Shown one piece after another: positions 15,697 through 23,552 of a stretch of DNA of 64,000 nucleotides. Location of the stretch: the NCBI GenBank assembly GCA_964400725.1, contig CAYNVS010000002.1:1-64000 (forward strand). Direction: 5' to 3'. Source of the stretch: CAYNVS01 sp964400725 (GTDB lineage Bacteria; Myxococcota_A; SURF-8; CAYNVS01). A program made the translations under genes and the position numbers. Numbering within the stretch: position 1 is the stretch's first letter; every line of letters starts with the position of its first letter. Under the pieces are notes generated by a model, which was not told the origin of the DNA, ran no database searches, and worked only from the letters and a program-made list of their open reading frames with translations.

Positions 15697-16869
15697 ATGG
15701 ATTCGGAAGCTAAGGGACGCCGCGAAAAAATATGGATAGACTGGGACATAATCGAGGTCATGGTAAGCGGCAAGAGCGCCATAGACCTTCCGCGTCTGCA
15801 CGTTGACACCGAAGAGAAGGCAAAGGCTTTCGCGAAGGCTTACGGCTTCGACTTGGACGACCCGGAACAAAAGGACGAAGCGGAAAAAATACTGGCAAAA
15901 GCCAAAGATTTCGCTAAAAATACGCTCGCCGCGGACCCCGAATTTAAATCGCCGCCGCTGGTAATGCCCAAGTCGATAGAAGACGAAACCGATCTCGTAA
16001 AACTGATGATAATGGCTTCGGTGCGCAGCGATTACGAATCGCTTTGGGCGTGCGCCGCTCTGAAGCTGTGCCACACCATAACCCACATCGACAACCATTT
16101 TTCCTCGTTTTGGTTCCCGATAATTCAGGAGCAGATTACCGACAACTTCGAGAGGCGCATATTCACGGCGCCCAACGGCTTCAAATACCTCGGAACGTCG
16201 GAGCGCGGCATTCGGCTTTACGACTTTGAAGTGAAAAGCAAAAAGCCGTTTGAAAGCACCGCGCTTAAACTGCTGCACAAAGCCGACAGCGCCACCGCCG
16301 ACATCTTCGATAGAATCGGAGTGCGCTTCGTTACCTACACTAAACTCGACGCAATGCTGGCTATTAAATACCTGATAGACCGCAACATTGTGGTATTTCC
16401 GAACGTTAAGGCGAGCCGCAGCCGCAACACGCTGCTTAACATGGATTACGTAAAGAGCGAGCTTGACAAATTCGTTCCGCTTTACAACAACGATGCGATA
16501 ACGCTTCAGGAGTTGATGAATTTGGCGCACCTCACCAGCGAGGCGGAACAGGCTAAGGTTAAAATCAAGGAAGTCGATTTGCGCGAGCGGAACGCCTTTT
16601 CGAGCGCGTCTTATTCTTCGATGCAGTTCACCGTCAGGCAGCTGATTACGGCCAAACTTCCCGGAGCCGACGACCCCGGCTTGGACGAAGAAGCCAGAAA
16701 ACAGAAAATCTTTCGTTTCTATTTCCCTTACGAAATACAAATACTCGACCGCGAATCGTACATCGAAAGCCGCAAGGGTCGCGCAAGCCACGAGGAATAC
16801 AAACGCCAGCAGCTAATCGCCGCCCGCAAGCGCGTCTTCGGCGCTTTGCTTAACGGCGGACGCAGGTAA
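15697..16869 (+). CDS. Divergent RelA/SpoT-like nucleotidyltransferase-fold protein
   Basis: 390 residues. It resembles an uncharacterised deltaproteobacterial family (I believe TIGR04552, not verified). Read against RelA/SpoT synthetases, motifs occur in the right order: K183-x3-S187-x3-K191 in VKSKKPFESTALKLLHK, D205-R-I-G-V-R210 (for the D-x-x-G-x-R strand), Y306-S-S-M-Q310 (for GYxSLH, His replaced by Gln) and E346-I-Q-I (for the catalytic ExQ). A helical N-terminal 150 residues has no match to the HD hydrolase. This supports a ppGpp-synthetase-like fold, perhaps with a different nucleotide or transfer target. The substrate is unknown. It is the last gene of the operon beginning at 12656. 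Confidence 0.55.
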   Translation: MDSEAKGRREKIWIDWDIIEVMVSGKSAIDLPRLHVDTEEKAKAFAKAYGFDLDDPEQKDEAEKILAKAKDFAKNTLAADPEFKSPPLVMPKSIEDETDLVKLMIMASVRSDYESLWACAALKLCHTITHIDNHFSSFWFPIIQEQITDNFERRIFTAPNGFKYLGTSERGIRLYDFEVKSKKPFESTALKLLHKADSATADIFDRIGVRFVTYTKLDAMLAIKYLIDRNIVVFPNVKASRSRNTLLNMDYVKSELDKFVPLYNNDAITLQELMNLAHLTSEAEQAKVKIKEVDLRERNAFSSASYSSMQFTVRQLITAKLPGADDPGLDEEARKQKIFRFYFPYEIQILDRESYIESRKGRASHEEYKRQQLIAARKRVFGALLNGGRR

Positions 16870-16961
16870 AACCGCCCGGCCGCGTCGCCGCGGGCGTAAA
16901 ATTTCATAAAAAATCGCGCGGGTTTTTAACTTTTCGGCTTTCCCGTTTGTCGTACGTTCGT

Positions 16962-16979
16962 AAAAACGATTCGTTTTTT
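16962..16979 (+). terminator. Possible weak terminator
   Basis: AAAAACG pairs with CGTTTTT around a three-base loop and runs into six T. The stem is AT-rich, so it is only a candidate, but it lies 93 bases after the RelA/SpoT-like gene and before the next ribosome site. Confidence 0.35.
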
Positions 16980-17025
16980 AAAATTAACGATTTATCCGAA
17001 GTCGATTGTCGAAAGGAGTTATATA

Positions 17026-18060
17026 ATGAGAAGACACGCTTTAACGGTCGCTTTGGCGGCGGCATTGATTATCGCGGGAATATGCGGCGCGGCAAGCGCG
17101 GGCGACAAAGAAAAAAAGGGGCCTAAGTTCGACGGCAAGCGCGGCGGCCCCCGCATGCAAATGATGGAAGGGATGAGCGGCGGCATGGGAATGGGAGCGC
17201 CGGGCGCGATGGACATCGAGTTCGGTTTGTGGCGCGCCGACAAACTTTCAGACGCCGTGGACGAGGCGATGGGGCTTGAAATATACGGAGCCCTCAATTT
17301 GGACGCGAAGCAAAAGGCGCAGCTTAAGGAGCAAATCGAAAAGGTTAAGAAAATAAGAGAGAAAGCGAAGAGTCTGCTTAACGAATACGAAGGGAAACTT
17401 CTGCCGCTTGTAAACGACGCCAAGAGCGAAATTAAAGCGACCGGAATGGAATCGGACAAAACCCGCGGCGAAATGGACAAACTTGTCCGCGCTTACAGAG
17501 ACGCCGTAAAGCCTCTGCGAGAGGAATCGTTCGACGCCATGAAAAAAATTCACGACGTTTTTAAAAAAGAGCAGATTGACAAACTTTGGCGGATTAAGCC
17601 TCTTTGGGCAAAAGTGTCGCCCGACGCGAACGAAATGGAAGTCCATCCGGTCGCGCTCGCCTTCTTAGACAGGCTCCGCATAATGCCCGGCTCCAAGCTC
17701 GACCAGATAAAAGGCAAAATCAAGGACAGAATGGAGAAGCCCGGCTTTCCGCTGACGAAAAAACAAAGCGACGACTTCTTCGCCATGGTTGATAAGATTC
17801 GCGCCCTTTCTTCCGACGAATACGAATCGCAGCGCGAAACGCTCGCATCCGGTCTCGACCCCGCGATAGTGCTTCTGGTCAATAAGCGCCATCACGGCGC
17901 GGGCGGAGGCATGGGGCCGGATAAAATTTCTAAGAGCGACGGAGACGAAGGCCCGGACAAGGACGACGAAGCCGACCCTCCCCCGTTCGTCAAGCACATG
18001 GCCATGAAACACTTCCTTCACGTCATCACCGGCGATTACTTCTATTCCCTCATAAAGTAA
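17026..18060 (+). CDS. Secreted helical protein with a Met/Gly-rich segment
   Basis: 344 residues. A signal peptide ends near AASAGDKEKK. Residues about 40-65 are Met- and Gly-rich (RMQMMEGMSGGMGMG), a composition seen in periplasmic copper-handling and chaperone proteins. The rest is long charged helices (LDAKQKAQLKEQIEKVKKIR and similar) repeated twice, somewhat like the Spy/CpxP or LTXXQ helical fold. A function in the periplasm as chaperone or metal sensor is possible but not shown. AAGGAG seven bases upstream fixes the start. A GC-rich terminator follows, so it is monocistronic. Confidence 0.6.
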   Translation: MRRHALTVALAAALIIAGICGAASAGDKEKKGPKFDGKRGGPRMQMMEGMSGGMGMGAPGAMDIEFGLWRADKLSDAVDEAMGLEIYGALNLDAKQKAQLKEQIEKVKKIREKAKSLLNEYEGKLLPLVNDAKSEIKATGMESDKTRGEMDKLVRAYRDAVKPLREESFDAMKKIHDVFKKEQIDKLWRIKPLWAKVSPDANEMEVHPVALAFLDRLRIMPGSKLDQIKGKIKDRMEKPGFPLTKKQSDDFFAMVDKIRALSSDEYESQRETLASGLDPAIVLLVNKRHHGAGGGMGPDKISKSDGDEGPDKDDEADPPPFVKHMAMKHFLHVITGDYFYSLIK

Positions 18061-18118
18061 TCCGACAAATCCCTATAGCGGTAAACCCTCCTCTCAAACC
18101 TGTTCAACCCTGCACTCG

Positions 18119-18148
18119 CCCCTCTTTGCCGATCAAAGAGGGGCTTTT
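18119..18148 (+). terminator. Rho-independent terminator
   Basis: CCCCTCTTTG pairs perfectly with CAAAGAGGGG around CCGAT, then CTTTT. It ends the Met-rich protein transcript. Confidence 0.85.
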
Positions 18149-18202
18149 CGTTTGAGAATTTATTTTGAAAGCGGCTTGATTGTCGTGTATATTTTAACTT
18201 CA

Positions 18203-18655
18203 ATGCTGCGCAGAAGATTTATCGTTCCCTCTCTTGGGGTACTGTTCGCGCTGGCGGCGTTCGTCTATCCGCCTTCTCTTAACTATTTATGGACGTTTTT
18301 GCGCACTCCGTACGATTTGTTCGTCGCCGACGCCATGGGACTGGAGATGCTGGCGCTCGAAAAAGAGATTTGGGCGTTTTACGACAAAGAAGGAAAGTTT
18401 CCGATGGAGCCGCACGTTTACGCCTTAATGGCGGGAATGCAGCGGTTTGAATTGCCGCAGCCAAATACGCGGCTTAAATTCAAAACTCTCGATCCGTGGG
18501 GAAAGCCTTATTGTTACAGAAGACTGACGCGGCCGGAAGGGTACGAGTTGTCCAGTTCCGGCCCCGACGGCGTAACCGGCACGAAAGACGACGTTATTTT
18601 CAGGCGGACGACGGCAAACGGCAGGGACGAGCCGCAGTTTTGGAAAAGCCCATGA
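18203..18655 (+). CDS. Membrane protein with a GspG-like C-terminal domain
   Basis: 150 residues from ATG 18203; the longer reading from TTG 18152 would begin just behind the preceding terminator. One helix lies at about 5-30. The C-terminal part LDPWGKPYCYRR followed by SSSGPDGVTGTKDDVIF matches the calcium-binding end of type II secretion major pseudopilins (GspG: DPWGxPYxY, GxDG...DD). There is no prepilin-peptidase site (G/A-FTLLE) at the N-terminus, so it is not a normal pseudopilin. It is coupled to the next gene by an ATGA overlap. Possibly an adapted pseudopilin-fold envelope protein. Confidence 0.6.
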   Translation: MLRRRFIVPSLGVLFALAAFVYPPSLNYLWTFLRTPYDLFVADAMGLEMLALEKEIWAFYDKEGKFPMEPHVYALMAGMQRFELPQPNTRLKFKTLDPWGKPYCYRRLTRPEGYELSSSGPDGVTGTKDDVIFRRTTANGRDEPQFWKSP

Positions 18656-19185
18656 AAACTAAAAACGAATATAAAAAGATGCGCAGGCGGTACATCGTCA
18701 ATAAACCGTTTCAATACCGTTATATATTGCGCATGCTGGCGCATCAAATCGCCGCCGCCGCTTTCGCCGGACTTTTCGGCGTCTTTTTGGTGGTGTACGT
18801 CTTTCATTCGACGGCCGTAAGCGCCGGAGTTTGGAGAAACGTCGTCGCCGCCGGCAGCGTTATTATGCTGACTCTGATTTTTTTAACCGCGACGCTGCGC
18901 GGCGTTTATTTGAGCCACCGCATAGCCGGGCCTATGAAGCGCTTTGAAATGGCTTTCGGCAAGGTTAAAAACGGCGACTTCTCGATAAGAATAGAATTGC
19001 GCAACAAGGACGAAATGCACGATCTCGCCGGCGCCTTTAACAAAATGATGGACGAGCTTGACAGCCGCAACTCCCTCATTTTGGATTATATGGCAAAAGC
19101 TAAAAAGAAAGCGGAGGACGGGGATAAGGAGGGATGCGTCCGCCTGATAGGCGAGGCCGAAGCCTTGATTGAAAAAACGGAATAG
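18652..19185 (+). CDS. HAMP-domain membrane protein without output domain
   Basis: 177 residues from ATG 18652, which overlaps the preceding stop (ATGA), indicating translational coupling. Two transmembrane helices at about 33-55 and 68-90 have almost no loop between them, followed by a HAMP domain (SHRIAGPMKRFEMAF... RNKDEMHDLAGAFNKMMDEL) and a short basic coiled tail. Sensor kinases and chemoreceptors normally place HAMP between a sensor and a kinase or signalling helix bundle; both ends are missing here. It may regulate a partner by coiled-coil pairing. It belongs with the pseudopilin-like gene and precedes the CPBP protease gene by 19 bases. Confidence 0.75.
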   Translation: MKTKNEYKKMRRRYIVNKPFQYRYILRMLAHQIAAAAFAGLFGVFLVVYVFHSTAVSAGVWRNVVAAGSVIMLTLIFLTATLRGVYLSHRIAGPMKRFEMAFGKVKNGDFSIRIELRNKDEMHDLAGAFNKMMDELDSRNSLILDYMAKAKKKAEDGDKEGCVRLIGEAEALIEKTE

Positions 19186-19204
19186 TCCATAAGACAAATT
19201 CGCA

Positions 19205-19843
19205 ATGAATCGACTGAAAATTTCATCTCGGCTGATCAGCGCGGTTGTAGTTTACGGCTCAATGCTTTTAGCGGCGTATTTATGGACGCGGCGCGAAGGC
19301 CGTTCCGATATGTTTTTCATGCCGGAAGCGAAGAACCCTTTTGCGCAGGCCGGATTCCATATTCATATTTTGGCGGGAGTTATCGCCGCGGTCAGCTGCG
19401 CAGCCGCGCTTTCGCTGCTTTCGCAAAAATTTGAGCGGCTGCGTTTGCTGGACGAATTTATGACGTCCATGGCGAAGGATTTCGGACGCGTCGAACTGGT
19501 TATAATTCTGGCCTTAGGAAGCGTCGTCGAGGAATATTTTTTTAGAGGAGCGCTGCTGCCGAGTTTTGGCATAGCGGTTCAAGCGGTAATTTTCGGTCTT
19601 CTTCACGCCGGTCCGCTGCGTTATTTCAGGCTTTTGTATTTATGGAGCCTTATCGCGGCGGCTTTCGGCCTGCTGCTGGGCTGGCTGTTCATTTCCACCG
19701 GAACGCTCGCCGCGCCCATCGCCGCGCATCTTACCTTTAACGCAATAAGCGCGGTTCAAATACAAAAACGGGTCGCATCCGGCAAAGTGCGGGCTCCGGA
19801 CGAAATTATCGCCGACATCGAACCGGACGACGACGACTGGTAG
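19205..19843 (+). CDS. CPBP-family intramembrane glutamic protease, possible myxosortase-like enzyme
   Basis: 212 residues with six or so helices. The CPBP (Abi/CAAX-like) catalytic motifs are present: E109-E110-x3-R114 (VVEEYFFRG), H134 (FGLLHAG) and H175-x3-N179 (HLTFNA). CPBP proteases cleave substrates inside the membrane; some, the myxosortases, process proteins with Cys-containing C-terminal sorting tails. The next gene downstream encodes a protein with such a tail, which makes that role plausible, but CPBP proteases also process prenylated proteins and bacteriocins. It lies in line with the HAMP gene. A hydrophilic Asp-rich C-terminus (EPDDDDW) is unusual. Confidence 0.8.
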   Translation: MNRLKISSRLISAVVVYGSMLLAAYLWTRREGRSDMFFMPEAKNPFAQAGFHIHILAGVIAAVSCAAALSLLSQKFERLRLLDEFMTSMAKDFGRVELVIILALGSVVEEYFFRGALLPSFGIAVQAVIFGLLHAGPLRYFRLLYLWSLIAAAFGLLLGWLFISTGTLAAPIAAHLTFNAISAVQIQKRVASGKVRAPDEIIADIEPDDDDW

Positions 19844-20236
19844 AGACGGCCTGCCGCGGCGGCTTGCGTTTACGCGTATTATCCCGACTGCATTAGCGGA
19901 ATTTTTAAAGTTCGTTGCAGCGCGGGCATTTATCAATCGACTGCCGCTCTTTCGCTTTCTTTGCGCTCCCAAAGAAAGGCCGGCTCCGCAAAACCGCGGC
20001 GCGGCGAACGGGCTTTGAAGCGCGGCTTTTCTTGCCGCAGCCCGCCCGTAAGCGAAGGAAGAATACGGTATTAATTATAACTTCGCCTTCTCGGCGTTTT
20101 TTGCCAAAACTATAGATTGAGCGCGGTTTAACCGCAAATTAATACCGATATGTTTGCCGCCTTTTACAATGCGTGTTATCTTTAATCGGCAGTAAAATAT
20201 GTATGTTGCGAATTTTTATGCAAAAAGGCGGATATT
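19844..20236. other. 393-base intergenic region
   Basis: No gene visible. It contains the hairpin at 19955-19978, a weak four-pair hairpin with T run at 20084-20102, and an AT-rich promoter-like stretch with TAAAAT near 20193 before the ribosome site AAGGCGG of the next gene. Confidence 0.5.
19955..19978. repeat. Perfect inverted repeat (hairpin)
   Basis: CTTTCTTTG and CAAAGAAAG around a six-base loop. No T run follows, so it is not a standard terminator. This sequence type recurs as an interspersed element in various Gram-negative genomes; I found no other copy in the window. Confidence 0.5.
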
Positions 20237-22312
20237 ATGGCAAATAGAATTTTTAAAACTAGTCGGGTAAAATTGCCGAGCGCGCCGGTTATGTTTGTCT
20301 TCGCGGCGGTCTGTTTATTAACTCTTCTTCCCGAACGAAACGCCTCGGCGTGGGGCGCCGGAATGCACGCGACGCTTAACGCCCGCGCCTACGAGCGCAT
20401 GACTCAAAGATGGAAACGGGCGATAGACCCCGACTTGATTATTTACGCCGCGTGGACGCCCGACGCTTGGTACATTCTCGCGGAGGAAATGCTCTCCGGA
20501 TCGTGCGGAATAGCCTGCGGCGCCCCTGACGCCTCGATGAGCAACGAGTGTTTCAACGACTACATACCCGACAGATATTATTCGTACACGCGGCATTTAT
20601 TGGCGAACGCCGACGGATTGAAGGCAATATCGTACGCGCTGGGATACGGCGGACACGCGGTCGGAGATTACCGCGGACATTTGGAATACATTATACCGGA
20701 CTGGAGAGACCCGCAGGGCAACGGAACGATACCGATTTCGCGCCACACTTTCGCGGACAGCGTCGGCGATACGCTTGCCTTCAACGTTGAGGGGCTTTAC
20801 GGTTACCCGACAAAATACCTTACAGACAAAGCTCTTTACGGCTATCCGAGCGAAATATTAAGCGAAGCGAACTACGCCTCGACCGGCTCGCGCAATCCGT
20901 ACGGCGGATTGGTTTTAATCGTCGAGACAAACTACGCCGGAAAGCGCAAGGCGGTTTTTAAAGGAATACTGGACGAGACGGCGAAAGGATTGTCAATATC
21001 GTCGGTCGTCTCCATGATGGACGGTTCGGCGCTTAGTTCCGTTTCCGAGGGGCTGGTTGCCGCGCTATACGGCTTGAACGATTACGACGGCGGCGGCCGT
21101 CCCTTTCCCGTCGTCATAGAAAACGGTTCCGTCGCGATTAATTGCTCGACCGATTTGAAGCAGCGCATGGAGTCCGAGGCGGGCTTCGGCAATTCGATGC
21201 CGTGCCAGGTAACTTTGGCCAACGTAAGCGGTTTGGCCCAATGGACTAGTTTTCTCAAACCGGCGGGCGACGAGGGACAGGAGGTTGTCGTTGACAAAGA
21301 AAAGGTCGCCGAATGGATGCGAAATCTCGCGGTTGAGTTCAAATCGGGCGACGTATATCTCGACGACCCGCACGTTTTTCAAATCGACGCTCAGACCGGA
21401 AAATCGAAGGCCGACCTTAAGGGAATTGACGGCCGCAGTTTCACTCTCGGCAAAACCATGCCGGAGATACTGGACGAAGTTTTGGATAAAAATATACAGG
21501 ATATAACCGACCGCCTATTGGAAAACCCCCACGTAATCGGCACGATTTTGCAAAGCAAGGCGGGCGCGCTGGACAAATCGCGATTCGTTTCCTTCGGCTT
21601 CCCGCTCCGTCCGCGCCTGACCGCTTGGGGGGCCGCGGTAAAATACAAAGGAGCCGACGTAAGAACGCTGCCGGAGGCTCCGGGCGTTTTCGCCGACTTT
21701 GAAATTCCGTTCGATATGAGCCCGAAGGCGGAGAACCTTGCGCCCGAAATGGTTTACCCTTATTACGTCGCCGTAATTCAGGCGGACTCGGCGAAGATGA
21801 AAGGGAAGGGAACGCTGGAAGCGGAGGTCGTTTACGAAGACGCTTCGGGCGCGGAGCTTGAAAAAAAGGCCTCGTTCTCGCTGAATCTCGAAACCGGCGA
21901 AATGAGCGGCGGGGAAGGATTCGCGAGCTTGGAAAAAAACGACGCAGGCTACGCCGTTAAAATTCTGGCCGATAATTCAAACGGCGGCGGATACTTTTAC
22001 GCGAAAGATTCGGCTAAGGCGGCGCTTGTTGTAAAGATTAAGCTGGCGGCAATCGACCCTGCAAATCCTCCGTACGATTTGCAGCTGAACGCGGCAGTTC
22101 AACCTTACTGCGAAAAGCCCGATTTGTCGAAGAGCGAAACGCCGTCCGCGGACAACTCGGCTTGTCCTCTCGCGGAGCCGAAGGCGGAAGAAAAGAAAGA
22201 AACCGGCGGCGGATGTTCGTCGAACGCTTCGCCGCTTTCGGCGCTATTTTCGGTTTTGTTGGCGGCCTTTTGCGCGGCGAGAGCCTGCTGGCGCCGACCG
22301 CGGGAATATTGA
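20237..22312 (+). CDS. Secreted zinc-dependent phospholipase C-like protein with C-terminal sorting tail
   Basis: 691 residues. The signal peptide is predicted to end NASA, leaving Trp39 as mature residue 1 followed by GAGMH44. In zinc phospholipase C and S1/P1 nuclease the free Trp1 is a metal ligand, and further candidate ligands follow: H120, H140-x3-D144 and H148 in YGGHAVGDYRGHLE. The rest is a 500-residue beta-rich region without an assignment. The end is a tripartite tail: GGGC, a hydrophobic helix (PLSALFSVLLAAFCAARACW) and RRPREY, like MYXO-CTERM or SYNERG-CTERM. It should be exported and anchored at the surface, perhaps by the CPBP protease encoded upstream. Its substrate is unknown. 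Confidence 0.65.
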   Translation: MANRIFKTSRVKLPSAPVMFVFAAVCLLTLLPERNASAWGAGMHATLNARAYERMTQRWKRAIDPDLIIYAAWTPDAWYILAEEMLSGSCGIACGAPDASMSNECFNDYIPDRYYSYTRHLLANADGLKAISYALGYGGHAVGDYRGHLEYIIPDWRDPQGNGTIPISRHTFADSVGDTLAFNVEGLYGYPTKYLTDKALYGYPSEILSEANYASTGSRNPYGGLVLIVETNYAGKRKAVFKGILDETAKGLSISSVVSMMDGSALSSVSEGLVAALYGLNDYDGGGRPFPVVIENGSVAINCSTDLKQRMESEAGFGNSMPCQVTLANVSGLAQWTSFLKPAGDEGQEVVVDKEKVAEWMRNLAVEFKSGDVYLDDPHVFQIDAQTGKSKADLKGIDGRSFTLGKTMPEILDEVLDKNIQDITDRLLENPHVIGTILQSKAGALDKSRFVSFGFPLRPRLTAWGAAVKYKGADVRTLPEAPGVFADFEIPFDMSPKAENLAPEMVYPYYVAVIQADSAKMKGKGTLEAEVVYEDASGAELEKKASFSLNLETGEMSGGEGFASLEKNDAGYAVKILADNSNGGGYFYAKDSAKAALVVKIKLAAIDPANPPYDLQLNAAVQPYCEKPDLSKSETPSADNSACPLAEPKAEEKKETGGGCSSNASPLSALFSVLLAAFCAARACWRRPREY

Positions 22313-22453
22313 TAAGATAATTTAAGCCGCCCGCCAACGAATCGGGCAAAACCGCCGATAAGCAAGTTTTAAGTAAATAAATGTTGTCAAACGCGCGTTT
22401 ATATGGTTAATATAATGTTTCAAAGCGTTAATTTTTTCGTTTGAGAAAAAACT

Positions 22454-23536
22454 ATGTTGTGGCCGTTTAACAGACAACGATTAAGCATTTATAAAACGAA
22501 CCCCGAATTTCTCACTACAATCGTCGGCGACATGTGCCAGCGCATTGAGAATTTTCAAGGGTACGTTTCCGTCGTCGGAGACGACAAGAACCTCACAATA
22601 CTCGTAACCGAAGGCAAACCGGTTTACAGCGCGCTTTGCACGATAAACGGAGAAATTCTTCCCCTTCAAACCTGCTCGCCGGTCAACGCGCTAAAAGATT
22701 TCGGCGTTGAAGCGACGATACTCGTCATGGAGCTCGATCAGCTGCTCGCGGCAGTCATGTCTATTTTTTTCTCCACGCCGCCCGACATAAGCGCCGCGGG
22801 CGACGTCATGCACTATTCCACCGGGTTGGAAGCCGCCGCCGCGGGAGGCGAGCTGTTCGCGTTAAATCTGGTTCACGACGGAGTTTCTATGCCCGCCGTG
22901 TTCGAGCGCGGCAATCTGTCGGCTTGGTTTTACTTCGACCGCGAAAAGGGAGAATTCGTACAAACCAAGGACGAAGCTCTCTTCAGAGGCTTCGTAGAGG
23001 CGAATCACGCTTCGTGCAAATTCGACTTTTACCTGGGAGCGGCGGGCGAGCCGAAACCGTTTGAAGTAAACGAAGAGAGCGATCCGTTCATACAAACCGC
23101 GAAAACGTATTTCGCGCTTTACGAAGAAATACGACGCGTGATTATCCGCGCTACCGGCCAGCGCGGCAACGCCGAGTTCCAACAGATTTTAAACGCTTTC
23201 CGCGAAAAATACCCTCCTTTATATCAAGGGCTTTTCGTAAATCCGGAGACGAACGAAATATGGTGGGAACAGCTGCTTGAAAACCGGAAAAAAATCACGC
23301 ATAAATTCCGCTACGATTCCTACTTCCTCTATTTGGACGAATTCCTTCTCACCCTCATCCGCAAGCTGTTTCAAACCGCCGGCGTGCAGGGAATAGTGGA
23401 AATTATCCGATTCCTAGACAAACGCAGAAGGGTCGAGTTCCAGCCTTCCTACAACATGAGCAAAATACTTTATACAAAGCTCAATAATCTGCTCAGGCTG
23501 GACCGTTACACGAACGTCCAGCCCGCGGGCAAATGA
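22454..23536 (+). CDS. Conserved-looking cytoplasmic protein of unknown function
   Basis: 360 residues, no signal or membrane helix. The N-terminal 110 residues look like a DUF4388-type alpha/beta module found in deltaproteobacterial signalling proteins (FQGYVSVVGDDKNLTILVTEGKPVYS), though this match is weak. The middle is beta-rich and the C-terminal 130 residues are helical (LLRLDRYTNVQP at the end). I cannot assign a function. TTGTCA and TTAATA with a 17-base gap near 22384-22412 could be its promoter, though the spacing to the ATG is long and no clear ribosome site precedes the start. Confidence 0.55.
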   Translation: MLWPFNRQRLSIYKTNPEFLTTIVGDMCQRIENFQGYVSVVGDDKNLTILVTEGKPVYSALCTINGEILPLQTCSPVNALKDFGVEATILVMELDQLLAAVMSIFFSTPPDISAAGDVMHYSTGLEAAAAGGELFALNLVHDGVSMPAVFERGNLSAWFYFDREKGEFVQTKDEALFRGFVEANHASCKFDFYLGAAGEPKPFEVNEESDPFIQTAKTYFALYEEIRRVIIRATGQRGNAEFQQILNAFREKYPPLYQGLFVNPETNEIWWEQLLENRKKITHKFRYDSYFLYLDEFLLTLIRKLFQTAGVQGIVEIIRFLDKRRRVEFQPSYNMSKILYTKLNNLLRLDRYTNVQPAGK

Positions 23537-23552
23537 GCTTTTGCGCGGCCTC

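Noticed and set aside
15241..16791. A 516-codon minus-strand frame
   Set aside because: Antisense shadow of the 15079 and 15697 genes, whose plus-strand reading has motifs, spacing and start signals.
18152..18202. Upstream TTG start for the pseudopilin-like protein
   Set aside because: It lies directly behind the preceding terminator; ATG 18203 is more plausible.
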